Assembly (NCBI RefSeq): GCF_000174415.1
Contig: NZ_ACJM01000003.1
Span: 162,832-226,831, forward strand
Direction: 5' to 3'
Length of the DNA stretch: 64,000 bases
From: Dethiobacter alkaliphilus AHT 1
GTDB lineage: Bacteria > Bacillota > Dethiobacteria > Dethiobacterales > Dethiobacteraceae
In this document: in pieces, positions 16,194 through 24,784 of the stretch
Numbering within the stretch: the stretch's first letter is position 1
How the letters are laid out: each line of letters begins with the position of its first letter
Made by a program: the position numbers and the translations under genes
The notes under the pieces: generated by a model
Seen by the model: the letters and a program-made list of their open reading frames with translations, nothing else
Told to the model about the DNA's origin: nothing
The model's database searches: none

Positions 16194-16811
16194 TTACCTA
16201 TTTAGTGCCTGGGAAACGCCGTAGAGGGCTGCTTGGGTGCGGTCCTGTAGTTCCAGTTTGGTGAGGATTTGGCCTACGTGTTTTTTTACTGTGTGTTCGC
16301 TGATAAACAGATCTTCGGCTATCTTTTTATTATTTAGTCCGCGGGAGAGGAATTTCAGTACTTCCATTTCTCGGGTTGTCAGTTCGCTTAACTTATCTTC
16401 ATTCTTCTCTTCCAAAGCGTGTTGGACGATTACGGGATCAAAATACTTGCGGCCTTTATGTATCATGCGCACAGAAGTGATTAACTCTTCGGGTAAGGTT
16501 TCTTTTAATATATAACCGTCTACCTCTAAAGCCATGGCTTGTTTAATTTCTTCTTTTGTGGCATAGGAAGTGAGCACAATATATTTGCAGGTACTGTTTA
16601 TTGAGCGCGCTTTTTCTATAATGTCTAACCCGTGTTCCCCGGGTAAGCGTAAATCAACCAGGGCAACATCCGGACTGTGTTTTTCCAAGACTTCCATAGC
16701 CTCCAGGCCATTTGCGGCAAAACCGCAGATTTCAAAGTCTTCTTCCAGTGAAGCAACCAACTCCAAACCTTTGCGTACCAGCGGATGATCGTCAATAATT
16801 ATGACTCTCAT
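16194..16811 (-). CDS. NarL/FixJ-type response regulator
   Basis: 205 residues. A receiver domain (about 1-120) has IIDDHP at 5-10, phospho-acceptor Asp53 (VDLRLPG), TSY (about 84) and the conserved Lys in ILKET (about 103). A LuxR/NarL helix-turn-helix follows at about 140-205 (LTTREMEVLKFLSRGLNNKKIA, SEHTVKKHVGQIL). It is the cognate regulator of the kinase 17 bases upstream. Targets are unknown; flanking secreted-protein genes on both sides are the natural candidates. Confidence 0.94.
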   Translation of the reverse strand: MRVIIIDDHPLVRKGLELVASLEEDFEICGFAANGLEAMEVLEKHSPDVALVDLRLPGEHGLDIIEKARSINSTCKYIVLTSYATKEEIKQAMALEVDGYILKETLPEELITSVRMIHKGRKYFDPVIVQHALEEKNEDKLSELTTREMEVLKFLSRGLNNKKIAEDLFISEHTVKKHVGQILTKLELQDRTQAALYGVSQALNR

Positions 16812-16828
16812 ATCCTTCCTCCCCCGAT

Positions 16829-19072
16829 TTAGTTTTCTGGTACAGGTGACGTAGGAACAGACACAGATATTTTTGTACCTTCGCCCACCTTGCTTTCAAT
16901 GTTCAGATGGCCTTGTAGTGAACGGGCCAGTTCTGTCATATTGACAACTCCCAGCTTTCTGGCACTGCTTTCGGCATTAGTACTGTAGAGGTCGATATCA
17001 CATCCCTTTCCATCATCCTGAATAAATAACTGAGATTCGAATGGATCCATTAACAGATCAACTTTGATATTTTTACTTTTGCCATGGCGAATGGCATTAT
17101 TGGTTGCCTCTTTAACAATGCGATAAAATGCACGACGGATGGCAGCGTTTAGGTATTCTTCCTTCCCACTGATATTAAAATCTATATCTATCTGATTCAA
17201 TTCCGCCAAGCCGTTTAATTGTTTTTCCAGTTCACTGACAAATGTATGGTCGCCACGATGACGTGGGCTCAGCCTGTAAATAAGCAAGCGCAGCTCTTTT
17301 GCTGTCTTTGCCGTAACATCGCGAATAGCCTGAAGAATCTGTTTTTTCTCGTTAGGGGACAAGGTATCGCCCTGCCTGATAATGGCCTCAGCGCCGTAAA
17401 CCACACTAAAAAGATTCTGAGAAACACTGTCGTGGATCTCATTGGCGATTCTGTTTTGCTCTTCCAGCAAAAGCATCTTATCGGAAAACAACTCGGCTAT
17501 GTTACGCTCAATGGCCACTGCTGCCAGATTAGCCATAAAGGAAAGGGTTTGCATAACTTCTTCCGTGTTAAAGGCATCCTTTGGCTGCAATGCAGCCAGT
17601 AAGCCAAAACAGTGGGAACGTGACTTAACGGGCATACAGAGCAGACGTGCCACCGGCTTACCCTGTGAATCATAAACCAGATGTTCTACTGAGTGGGGAG
17701 TTTTTTGAATCCGTGACCACGCTGCTATCAAAGGTTCGTACCAGTAGCTCTCGGGAAGAACATCCTTCTCTCCTTTAACCGTGTAGATACGATTGTTTAA
17801 TGAGCTGTCTTCTTTAACAGATGTCTTATCCAACCAAAATATTACTTTTTTATTGCCGGTAAGGGCGCGGGCGTAGGCGGCAAAAAGATCAATTACTTCT
17901 TTTATGTCATCACGGCTGGAGATTGTTTCCACCGCTTCATACAATGCGGTCATACGCTGCATTGTTTGCTCCGTTCGCTTCAGATTGAAGATATTACAAA
18001 CGGTTTGTTGAGCGAAGTTAATAAAAAAGTTCAGTTCAGACTGAAAATTGGCAAAGCTTTTGCCAGGAGGTAGCCACCCTACAAAGATAGCCATGATACT
18101 ATAATCATTTAGCCTAAGTGGCAGTGATAACCAGGAATTGTCTTCAGATATTGCCACTTCATCTTTACCTGGTTCACTCCATCGCCTTGCCAATTCAGCA
18201 AGATTAAGTTCCTCACTAATAAAATTATGAGGGATGTCGGGGGGTACCACTGTAAAAAGAATCTGGTGAGTAGGATTTAGAAACGGTGTGGGGGAATCCA
18301 GCACCAGTACAGCCGCTTTCTGAAGAGGAAATACGTCTTCGGCGTATTCTACAAGCTTTCTGTAAACATCACTTGTGTTTTTACAGGCGACGGCCTCGCG
18401 TTGGAAATCGCTTAAGGACTTTGAACGCTGATGATTCTTTTCTAAACTGTTATAAGCTTCCGTGAGCTTCTCCTGTTGTTCTTCCAATGCCTGGGACTGG
18501 ACCGCCAAGACACGATAAATGCCGGAAAAAATCTGAAAGGCAAGAGCCATTAGGAAAAGGGCTGAAATAAGGCCGAGATAATTGGAGAAGAAGCCCAAAA
18601 GACTAAAATTTGCGCCCTCAAAGTAGAGATCTTCAAGGATCGAAAATAAAAGATAGACAGACATTAAAGTCCAGGGCATGAAGAATGGTAGGTATGCAGA
18701 GGCGATCATAACGGGATTTAGCGCATACCATATGAAGGGACTATCCAAGCCACCTGTCAAGGCAACGATGATAGCCAGGATAACAGATTCGGCCAAAACA
18801 TAAACGGCCAGGTTGTCACTGCGTTTGATTGCTCGGTTATATAGATAAACAAAGATAAACGACGAGATTACTAAAAACAGAAGAAATCCCAGTTTATCAA
18901 ACAGCAGCCTCTGGCCCGGGGCCAGCATAAATACAATTGAAGTCAGGAGCAGGGAAATAGCCCTAAAGAGACCAAATGTGGTACTAAACCCGGGATGAAA
19001 GTTGATTTTCCCCTTACTGTTTAGCAAGTAGTTTTTATCTATCCGATGAAAACTACCTGAAATCGCTCTCAT
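16829..19072 (-). CDS. NarL-partner sensor histidine kinase with GAF domains
   Basis: 747 residues. Five or six membrane segments (about 32-185) are followed by a coiled coil (ALEEQQEKLTEAYNSLEKN), then two GAF-like sensory regions (about 220-360 and 375-520). A HisKA_3 dimerisation domain has the phospho-His in NEIHDSVSQNLFS (about 545), and a HATPase_c has QDDGKGCD and LGVVNM (about 680-715). This layout is that of NarX/DegS-class kinases. The membrane part has no large extracellular loop, so the signal may be membrane-borne or cytoplasmic via GAF. It is operonic with the response regulator. Confidence 0.93.
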   Translation of the reverse strand: MRAISGSFHRIDKNYLLNSKGKINFHPGFSTTFGLFRAISLLLTSIVFMLAPGQRLLFDKLGFLLFLVISSFIFVYLYNRAIKRSDNLAVYVLAESVILAIIVALTGGLDSPFIWYALNPVMIASAYLPFFMPWTLMSVYLLFSILEDLYFEGANFSLLGFFSNYLGLISALFLMALAFQIFSGIYRVLAVQSQALEEQQEKLTEAYNSLEKNHQRSKSLSDFQREAVACKNTSDVYRKLVEYAEDVFPLQKAAVLVLDSPTPFLNPTHQILFTVVPPDIPHNFISEELNLAELARRWSEPGKDEVAISEDNSWLSLPLRLNDYSIMAIFVGWLPPGKSFANFQSELNFFINFAQQTVCNIFNLKRTEQTMQRMTALYEAVETISSRDDIKEVIDLFAAYARALTGNKKVIFWLDKTSVKEDSSLNNRIYTVKGEKDVLPESYWYEPLIAAWSRIQKTPHSVEHLVYDSQGKPVARLLCMPVKSRSHCFGLLAALQPKDAFNTEEVMQTLSFMANLAAVAIERNIAELFSDKMLLLEEQNRIANEIHDSVSQNLFSVVYGAEAIIRQGDTLSPNEKKQILQAIRDVTAKTAKELRLLIYRLSPRHRGDHTFVSELEKQLNGLAELNQIDIDFNISGKEEYLNAAIRRAFYRIVKEATNNAIRHGKSKNIKVDLLMDPFESQLFIQDDGKGCDIDLYSTNAESSARKLGVVNMTELARSLQGHLNIESKVGEGTKISVSVPTSPVPEN

Positions 19073-19560
19073 ACAATGCCTCCGAACTCGCTTTCCATGG
19101 AAATTATTAACATGCTTTGTGTTTTCTATCTTACTATCTAATAAGTTCAGGTGTCAATTAATTCGACATTTGAAAAAAGGCCCCTTTAAGCAAGAAGAAT
19201 GAGGAAAATCTGAAGTAAAAAACACGTTATTTGATGGAAATTTATAAGTAAATGTTGTTATCGGAAAAATTATGCGTAATAAAAGGAAAAGATGCGGTCG
19301 AATGATGTAAAAACAAAGTTTAAAAATAATTTCAAAATGGTAACATTTTCGCTAATTCTAGTAAGCATATTGGATTAGTAGCTAATCATAGCAGAATCTC
19401 AAATATGCATAGCAAATTAACCGACTCTTCGACTTTCATGAAGTCCATTCTACATTAGTCAAAGAAACATTATAAAAACATAGTATTTCTTTGTTAAATC
19501 GTGTGTAAATATGTGGAAACTTTTTTCTTCCTATCCCTCTGCTATCCTGCTATAATCTAA
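19073..19560. other. AT-rich intergenic region
   Basis: Nearly 490 AT-rich bases between the divergent kinase gene and the leader of the next secreted-protein gene. No open frame with a ribosome site was found on either strand. It probably carries the promoters of both transcription units, but no boxes could be assigned with confidence. Confidence 0.5.
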
Positions 19561-19564
19561 TCAA

Positions 19565-19656
19565 CCATAGAAGCAATGACCAACCTCTTACAAATCGGGC
19601 GCCTTGAGAGGTTGAGAGCTGGCGGCGCAACCGGCTATGGCAGGCCGGTTTTTTTT
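19565..19656 (+). ncRNA. Structured leader element with pseudoknot and terminator (unidentified)
   Basis: CAACCTCT (19581-19588) pairs with AGAGGTTG (19607-19614). Within that loop GCGCC (19599-19603) can pair with downstream GGCGC (19624-19628), forming a pseudoknot. Immediately after comes a terminator stem AACCGGC / GCCGGTT and eight T (19629-19656). An aptamer-like fold joined to a terminator 170 bases before a gene is riboswitch architecture. I could not match it to c-di-GMP, TPP, cobalamin, fluoride, preQ1 or ZTP consensus from memory. Confidence 0.45.
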
Positions 19657-19715
19657 GTGCTCAGAACGGGTTCTGCTCATGCCAACATCACAGTAGAATA
19701 TTTGCACAATTAGAG

Positions 19716-19784
19716 CCTAAACCAGCCATCTTTGCATCACATTCGGGGGTGATGAGAGGAAAGACGTAGTTTAGGTTCTTTTTG
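19716..19784 (+). ncRNA. Second structured leader hairpin with T run
   Basis: CCTAAAC (19716-19722) pairs with GTTTAGG (19769-19775). The enclosed segment forms an inner stem (GCATCAC with GTGATG), and the outer stem is followed by TTCTTTTTG. It is a second terminator-like structure between the first leader element and the gene at 19822. Confidence 0.45.
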
Positions 19785-19821
19785 TGTTTAATTTCATTGA
19801 AAAAAAAAGGAGGTAAAACTA

Positions 19822-21033
19822 ATGAAAAGCCTTATGAAAACAAAAGTGTTAGTTATTCTGCTTACACTGGCTATGTTGGTAGCCATGACAATGCCGATGG
19901 TCTTCGCGGAAACAGAGCCTACAGCTACACTGGTAGTAACATACGATGACGGGGAAACGACTACAACCTCTAACAGGGATCACCGTTCCAGAGTCCTACA
20001 TTTTGATGTATACCGGGACACTGGTGCATTAGCAACGTCTGCTGTACTTACATTTGCTGATGAGAGACCAACAGTTTACTGGGAAGTTGATGCCCAAGGC
20101 CCTGGTGGCGGATCGGGAACACTGGATAATCCCTTCTGGCAGGGCTCGGAAAATGCAGACCTAACTGGCTCTGAGATTGGCTACTGGCACTGGGTTTATA
20201 CAGCCTCTGGGGTCCTGACCATTAGTAACAGCTCCGGAGACGAAGAAGAAGAGCCAAAGCTTGGCAAACTTTCAATTATTAAATTCTATGATGCCAATGC
20301 CAACGGAGAGTTTGATAACGGTGAGGCTATAATCGAAGACTGGAAAGTAAAGATTTACATCGGTGACGTTTTCTACGGTTGCGTAGAAACACCATATGAG
20401 ATTGAAAATATAATTTATGGTACCACCTTTAGAATTGTAGAGTGCGAGTCTACAACAGGTAACTGGAGATCGACAACCCCTACTGAATATACGGTTACCG
20501 TGGGCTCCGATGTTGATGGACTTGATGTAGAAGTTGAGTTCGGTAACCTCTGCCTGGGTGAAGGCGGCGGATACACCATGGGATTCTGGGGCAACAGAAA
20601 CGGACAGCGGATTTTTGAGGATGATATCGATGAATCAATAGCAGCTCTTACCGCCCTGAATCTAAAGGATGCAACTGGCGATACTTTTGTTCCAGAAGAC
20701 CACGACGATTTCCGCAGCTGGTTACGTGGTGCCAATGCAGAAAATATGCAGTATATGCTTTCCGCTCAGTTAGCTGCTATGCGGCTCAATGTATTATGGC
20801 AAGGGGTAGAAGGAAATGCATTGGTTTATGCCCCTGGAGTCTTACCTAACAGTGATTATATTTCCATTGGAGCTTTGATCAATTTGGCAAATGAGGCATT
20901 AGCAAATGAGGAAGCAAGCCGTGAGTACATGGAGTTGTTAAAAGACGCTTTAGATAGCGCCAATAACAATGAGAACTTTGTCCAATCTGAACCGTGTGAT
21001 AATTTTGCTTTTGATTGCTGTGATGAAGAATAA
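19822..21033 (+). CDS. Secreted protein with SpaA/SdrD-like domain and C-terminal GFWGNRNG region
   Basis: 403 residues. A signal peptide (about 1-29, ending VFA) is followed by an N-terminal beta-rich domain (about 32-130). A prealbumin-like domain follows (about 148-245; LSIIKFYDANANGEFDNGEAI, TYRI-type strands, YTVTVGSDVDG). The C-terminal domain of about 155 residues opens with GYTMGFWGNRNGQ, like the GYWKNH-type motif of several secreted bacterial proteins, and ends in a Cys-rich tail (CDNFAFDCCDEE). No sortase signal. AAAGGAGG precedes the start. Function unknown; it shares the SpaA-like theme with the repeat protein across the two-component system. Confidence 0.82.
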   Translation: MKSLMKTKVLVILLTLAMLVAMTMPMVFAETEPTATLVVTYDDGETTTTSNRDHRSRVLHFDVYRDTGALATSAVLTFADERPTVYWEVDAQGPGGGSGTLDNPFWQGSENADLTGSEIGYWHWVYTASGVLTISNSSGDEEEEPKLGKLSIIKFYDANANGEFDNGEAIIEDWKVKIYIGDVFYGCVETPYEIENIIYGTTFRIVECESTTGNWRSTTPTEYTVTVGSDVDGLDVEVEFGNLCLGEGGGYTMGFWGNRNGQRIFEDDIDESIAALTALNLKDATGDTFVPEDHDDFRSWLRGANAENMQYMLSAQLAAMRLNVLWQGVEGNALVYAPGVLPNSDYISIGALINLANEALANEEASREYMELLKDALDSANNNENFVQSEPCDNFAFDCCDEE

Positions 21034-21035
21034 AG

Positions 21036-21077
21036 TACAGTAATAAAGCCCGCCTTTTGGCGGGCTTTATTACTGTA
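21036..21077. terminator. Bidirectional terminator
   Basis: A perfect 19-bp stem (left arm 21036-21054, right arm 21059-21077, loop TTTT) lies between convergent genes ending at 21033 and 21085. Confidence 0.92.
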
Positions 21078-21084
21078 GGCTATG

Positions 21085-21870
21085 TTACAATAAAACGCGA
21101 TCGTTAAAAGCTGGGAAACTATCTCGTATTTCTGAGACATGGCTTAGATCTATACTGCCATGTAATAGGGCAGGTTCTTCCCCTGCGGAGTGTAGTACTG
21201 TTCCCCAGGGGTCTACCATCATGCTGTTGCCGGCGAAGGGGTTTTCTTTTATCTGGCCGGAGCAGTTGCAGGAAATGAGGTAGCACTGGTTCTCCAGGGC
21301 TCTGGTTCTGTTAAAGAGGGTCCAGTGCTCCAGGCGGGCCAGGGGCCAGGCGGAGGTAACCAGGAAGGCTTGGGCTCCAAGGTCTGCCATTTTGCGGTAC
21401 AGTTCGGGGAAACGAAGGTCGTAGCAGGTGGAGATGCCGAATGTGCCCAGGTCTGTTTTTATAACTGTGGGAGTTGTGCCGCGGGTTAAGAGTTTGCTCT
21501 CTTCAGATTTATAGCCAAAGAGGTGGATTTTTCTGTACTTGCTGATTAGTTTTCCATGGGGGTCGATGAATAAAGCTGTATTATATAAATGGTTTCCGTC
21601 TCGTTCTACAATGCTGCCGCCTAAGATGTGGCAGTTCATTTTTTCTGCCCAGGGAGCTAAAAAGGAATAGGTCTCCCCTTCTGCTTCTTCACTGTGGGCG
21701 GCGTAATCCTGGAATCTGAAAAAGCCGCTTCCCCATATTTCCGGCAGGAGAATCAGATCCGGCTGTGGATTGCCGGCATGAAGCTCGAGCATGATTTGCT
21801 CCACTTTTTTGAATCTCTCTTCTCTGCTATGTACATCACTTACTTCCAGCTGAATAATGGCTACGTTCAT
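21085..21870 (-). CDS. Carbon-nitrogen hydrolase (nitrilase superfamily)
   Basis: 261 residues with the Glu-Lys-Cys triad visible: Glu44 in LLPEIWGSGF, Lys113 in KYRKIHLFGY and Cys148 in GISTCYDLRFPELYR. The last motif is typical of omega-amidase-like and MtnU-like proteins that hydrolyse alpha-keto acid amides or related small amides. Substrate cannot be fixed from sequence. It is monocistronic, with GGAGGGA before ATG 21870. Confidence 0.9.
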   Translation of the reverse strand: MNVAIIQLEVSDVHSREERFKKVEQIMLELHAGNPQPDLILLPEIWGSGFFRFQDYAAHSEEAEGETYSFLAPWAEKMNCHILGGSIVERDGNHLYNTALFIDPHGKLISKYRKIHLFGYKSEESKLLTRGTTPTVIKTDLGTFGISTCYDLRFPELYRKMADLGAQAFLVTSAWPLARLEHWTLFNRTRALENQCYLISCNCSGQIKENPFAGNSMMVDPWGTVLHSAGEEPALLHGSIDLSHVSEIRDSFPAFNDRVLL

Positions 21871-21987
21871 GATTGTTCCCTCCTATGCTCTTTAAGATAG
21901 CATTATTTTGGTCGGATGTCTATCAATGCAAGACTTTGTTTATCTACCCTTTATATTTGTTTGGTAAGATATGTATGGGGGGATATC

Positions 21988-22317
21988 ATGGGAGGGTTAA
22001 CAAAAGCAGGTGGCCGGGACAGGCTTTTATGGTTATTGCTGTTGGGTGTGGGTGTTTTTAATGTGGCGGATTACTTTCTGACTTTGTATGCCCTTAGTCG
22101 GGGGATGCGGGAAGGGAATCCGGTTATGGATATGATTGTGGATACGGTGTATTTTCCCAAGGTGAAGCTGGTTTTGGTGCCGCTGTTGCTGCTTTTGTTG
22201 TGGCTGAACCGGCAGCGGGTTGGCAAAAGATTGTATGTGTATGTGTGGATTATATTTATTGCTTACTTTTTGTTAATGGTTTACTATGCATGGCTCTTTT
22301 GGGAAGTCTTCAGTTAG
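21988..22317 (+). CDS. DUF5658-type small membrane protein (copy 1)
   Basis: 109 residues starting MGGLTKAGG, with GGGGGG just upstream; an earlier in-frame ATG at 21916 lacks a ribosome site. Three membrane helices, with the conserved NVADYFLTLYALSRGMREGNPVM after the first, typical of the DUF5658 family. Function unknown. The next gene is a paralogue of the same length. Confidence 0.82.
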   Translation: MGGLTKAGGRDRLLWLLLLGVGVFNVADYFLTLYALSRGMREGNPVMDMIVDTVYFPKVKLVLVPLLLLLLWLNRQRVGKRLYVYVWIIFIAYFLLMVYYAWLFWEVFS

Positions 22318-22322
22318 AGAAT

Positions 22323-22347
22323 AAAGCACCTGCGGGTGCTTTTTTTG
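22323..22347 (+). terminator. Terminator after DUF5658 copy 1
   Basis: Stem AAAGCACC / GGTGCTTT, loop TGCG, followed by TTTTT. Confidence 0.88.
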
Positions 22348-22437
22348 TTTTAGAAAGAAACATGGTTGTACATAATAGAAGGCAAGTTTACCGCAAGTAC
22401 TCCATAGTAATGATAAAAAAGACCGGAGGCATGATAG

Positions 22438-22767
22438 TTGCAGTACATATGCGATGAAAATAACAGATTTAGGCTGATAGGGTTGATGTTAATTTGTGTT
22501 GCCTTTTTTAATGCGGCGGACTATTTTCTGACGCTACATGCTTTAAGTTTAGGTTTCAGAGAAGGAAATCCGGTGATGGCTTTGATTGTGGATACGGCTT
22601 ACTTTCCTAAGGTTAAATTGATTATTGTGCCGCTGTTATTATTATTTCTCTGGTTGGTGAGGGTCAGGGTTGGGCGCAGGTTGTTTGGCTATGTATCAGT
22701 AATTTTTGCGGCCTATTCACTATTAATGGTTTACTATGGTTTCTTATTTTTGACTATGCAGCTTTAA
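22438..22767 (+). CDS. DUF5658-type small membrane protein (copy 2)
   Basis: 109 residues from a TTG start at 22438; GGAGG lies 9 bases upstream. An ATG at 22431 is in another frame and ends after 8 codons. The core NAADYFLTLHALSLGFREGNPVM and the membrane helices closely follow copy 1, so the pair is a tandem duplication. Each copy has its own terminator. Function unknown. Confidence 0.8.
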   Translation: MQYICDENNRFRLIGLMLICVAFFNAADYFLTLHALSLGFREGNPVMALIVDTAYFPKVKLIIVPLLLLFLWLVRVRVGRRLFGYVSVIFAAYSLLMVYYGFLFLTMQL

Positions 22768-22773
22768 CACAGA

Positions 22774-22800
22774 AAGCACCTGAAAACAGGTGCTTTTCTT
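22774..22800 (+). terminator. Terminator after DUF5658 copy 2
   Basis: Stem AAGCACCTG / CAGGTGCTT, loop AAAA, followed by TTCTT. Confidence 0.85.
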
Positions 22801-22882
22801 GAAGGAAGAATATTACAGATTCAGTTGGCATATGTATAACACAAAAGAATTTGGGTAAAATTTCCTGTGTGAGGTGTTATAC

Positions 22883-23167
22883 ATGAGGTTAGCGGAATTA
22901 TTTATTGTTTTGGTGATATTGGTTACACTTTCGGGGACCGGAATTACTGTGTACAGTGAGCATATCGGTACTGTGCAAAACAGTGTCTTGTCCTATAATG
23001 TGAAGGTAATGCAGCAAGCGGTGGAGATCTACCAGCTGGAAAACGGCAAGTATCCCGATGATTTAGAGAGCTTGGTGGAAAACGGATACTTTCGGGAAAT
23101 GCCGGTGAATCCGGTTACCGGTGCTGCGGATTTTGATTATGATCCGGTGACGGGTAAAATTAAGTAG
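22883..23167 (+). CDS. Type IV pilin/GspG-like protein
   Basis: 94 residues from ATG 22883, six bases after GAGGTG; a GTG at 22874 sits inside that ribosome site. The N-terminal hydrophobic helix (AELFIVLVILVTL) resembles the pilin LIELLVVIAIL core. The rest follows GspG-like logic: a long helix, then IYQLENGKYPDDLESLVENGY and PVNPVTG. There is no Gly before the helix and no positively charged leader, so processing by prepilin peptidase is doubtful. No other pilus gene is near. It converges on aroE with an 8-base overlap. Confidence 0.75.
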   Translation: MRLAELFIVLVILVTLSGTGITVYSEHIGTVQNSVLSYNVKVMQQAVEIYQLENGKYPDDLESLVENGYFREMPVNPVTGAADFDYDPVTGKIK

Positions 23168-23993
23168 AAGTCGCTTTTTTCATAATGTCAGTGGGAGCCT
23201 TTGTGCCGGTGAATAGTTCAAAGGCTCTTGCTCCCTGGTGGAGCAACATGCCCAGGCCGTCCAGGCCGGGGCTTTTTAGTTCTTTGGCGTAGGTGAGGAA
23301 ATCCGAGGGCATTTTTCCGTAACGCAGGTCGTAAAAGAGAGCGCCGGCGGCACTGGAGAGGTCAACGAGCCAGTCGCCGTCTTCTTGTTTAAAGGGGATG
23401 GACAGGGTGTTTACCACCAGGTCGGCGCTATAGATGGACGGTGAGTAGTTGGAAATTAGGGGTATGACGCTGAATGTGTGGGCCTGCCCAAGGGATTCAG
23501 CCAGTTGTTCTGCATTTTCCAGGGAACGGTTGATGATGGTTATTTGGGAGACCTTGTTTTCCAGGAGGGCTGCACAGATGGCGCGGGCAGAGCCGCCGGC
23601 CCCGATGATTACTACTTCTTTGTCTTTGGGGTTGAAGCCGTATTCTTTGAGGGAATCGATAAAGCCGGTACCGTCGGTGTTGTAGCCGGTGAGGATACCG
23701 TCTTTGTTGACGATGGTATTTACTGCGCTGCAGCGGCTGGCGGTTTTGTCTATTTCGTCAAGAAACGGGATTACATCCTGTTTGTGGGGCACGGTTACGT
23801 TTACGCCGGTGATGTTTAGTGCTTTGATGGAGCCCACGGCTCTTTTTATGTCATCGGTGTTGACGTGAAAAGGCACATAGACGTAGTCCAGGTCCAGATG
23901 GGCAAAGGCGGCGTTGTGCATGGCGGGAGACAGGGAATGCTCTACCGGGTCGCCAAAAATCCCGGTAATTTTTGTTCGGCCTGATATTTTCAT
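23160..23993 (-). CDS. aroE: Shikimate dehydrogenase
   Basis: NADP-dependent reduction of 3-dehydroshikimate in aromatic amino-acid synthesis. ATG 23993 has GAGGTG six bases upstream and gives 277 residues starting MKISGRTKITG. Substrate-side motifs are PVEHSLSPAMHN (about 15-26), NVTVPHK with catalytic Lys (about 65), YNTDGTGF, and the nucleotide-binding GAGGSARAI (about 131). The C-terminal GLGMLLHQGARAFELFTG is intact. Confidence 0.96.
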   Translation of the reverse strand: MKISGRTKITGIFGDPVEHSLSPAMHNAAFAHLDLDYVYVPFHVNTDDIKRAVGSIKALNITGVNVTVPHKQDVIPFLDEIDKTASRCSAVNTIVNKDGILTGYNTDGTGFIDSLKEYGFNPKDKEVVIIGAGGSARAICAALLENKVSQITIINRSLENAEQLAESLGQAHTFSVIPLISNYSPSIYSADLVVNTLSIPFKQEDGDWLVDLSSAAGALFYDLRYGKMPSDFLTYAKELKSPGLDGLGMLLHQGARAFELFTGTKAPTDIMKKATST

Positions 23994-24057
23994 GAATATC
24001 ACCTCTAAAAAATGTTTCTTCATAGATGTGTGGATTCCCTGTCAGATGGCAGGAAAT

Positions 24058-24089
24058 TCAAAAAAAATAAGCCTAAGGCTTATTTTTTT
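24058..24089. terminator. Bidirectional terminator
   Basis: Stem AAATAAGCC / GGCTTATTT with loop TAA, flanked by A and T runs. It overlaps the last codons of the small gene at 24073. Confidence 0.8.
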
Positions 24090-24207
24090 CTTCCCAGATA
24101 AAAGTGTATTCGCCTGTCTCCCTGTTGACGATTACATCCTGTAATTTTTTTTCGGGGGTTGGTTTGGCGCTTTGATACGCCTCCCTCATTTTTTCCAGAA
24201 GATCCAC
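24073..24207 (-). CDS. Small protein of 44 residues upstream of aroE
   Basis: A frame starting at GTG 24207 has GAGGTG exactly six bases upstream and ends inside a terminator. It encodes MDLLEKMREAYQSAKPTP followed by a short beta-rich, charged tail ending EEKNKP. The longer open frame on the same strand (24286-24080) lacks a ribosome site and has poor composition. No family was recognised. The combination of ribosome site and terminator is the evidence that it is real. Confidence 0.5.
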   Translation of the reverse strand: MDLLEKMREAYQSAKPTPEKKLQDVIVNRETGEYTFIWEEKNKP

Positions 24208-24274
24208 TGGCACCACCTCGAAAGTTAGTGTGCGCAATGGAGCAAATCTCTATACCATCTCCATATTGTCTACA

Positions 24275-24302
24275 TTGGTTCTCCATATTCGTTGGCTATA
24301 GT
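24275..24302 (+). promoter_or_regulatory. Sigma-A promoter before the 24337 gene
   Basis: TTGGTT (24275-24280), a 16-base spacer and TATAGT (24297-24302) point at the secreted-protein gene 35 bases downstream. Confidence 0.55.
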
Positions 24303-24336
24303 ATAAGTGTACTTAAAAAAAATTAAAGGGAGGTGA

Positions 24337-24777
24337 ATGGTTATGCGTAAAGGAGTTGTGGCAGTATTGGTGCTGGGCTTGCTGGTGGCTCTGTCGGTAA
24401 GTGCATTTGCCGGTGAAGGTTTTGGCAGAAATGCACAGGAAGGCAGCATGGGGCTGGGCCAGGGCGTAACCCGTCCTTATATCGCCGAGGCGCTGGACAT
24501 GGATGAAGAGGCTTTGCGGGATGCTCGCAGAGAGGGTAAATCCATGATTGGAGTTGCCGAGAGCAGAGGCGTGAGCGCCGATGAGCTGGTAGATTCCGTG
24601 GTAGATTTTCGCCGGGAGCAGATGGCTCTCATGGTGGAAGAAGGCCGTGTCACTGCAGAGCATGCTGAACAGTGTGAGGAAATAATGGAGACACGGATCC
24701 GCGAGAATCTGGAACGCGTACCGGAGCCCAGAGGCGGCCAGATGGAGCAGCGTCAAATGATGCAGGGAAAAAGATAG
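24337..24777 (+). CDS. Secreted DUF2680-like protein
   Basis: 146 residues. Signal peptide about 1-26 (VVAVLVLGLLVALSVSAFA). The mature part is helical and charged, with the pattern YIAEALDMDEEALRDARREGKSMIG-VAESRGV seen in small secreted DUF2680 proteins of Firmicutes, and a Gln/Met-rich end. GGGAGGTGA precedes two candidate ATGs at 24337 and 24343; either fits. Function unknown. Confidence 0.7.
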   Translation: MVMRKGVVAVLVLGLLVALSVSAFAGEGFGRNAQEGSMGLGQGVTRPYIAEALDMDEEALRDARREGKSMIGVAESRGVSADELVDSVVDFRREQMALMVEEGRVTAEHAEQCEEIMETRIRENLERVPEPRGGQMEQRQMMQGKR

Positions 24778-24784
24778 TACGACC

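Noticed and set aside
19565..19656. Leader as a c-di-GMP (GEMM) riboswitch
   Set aside because: Some GC-rich pieces look similar, but the GGACGCAAAGCC core and its partner segment are not present.
24080..24286. 68-residue minus-strand frame upstream of aroE
   Set aside because: No ribosome site and low-complexity Gly/Ser/Lys composition; the overlapping 44-residue frame has a ribosome site.
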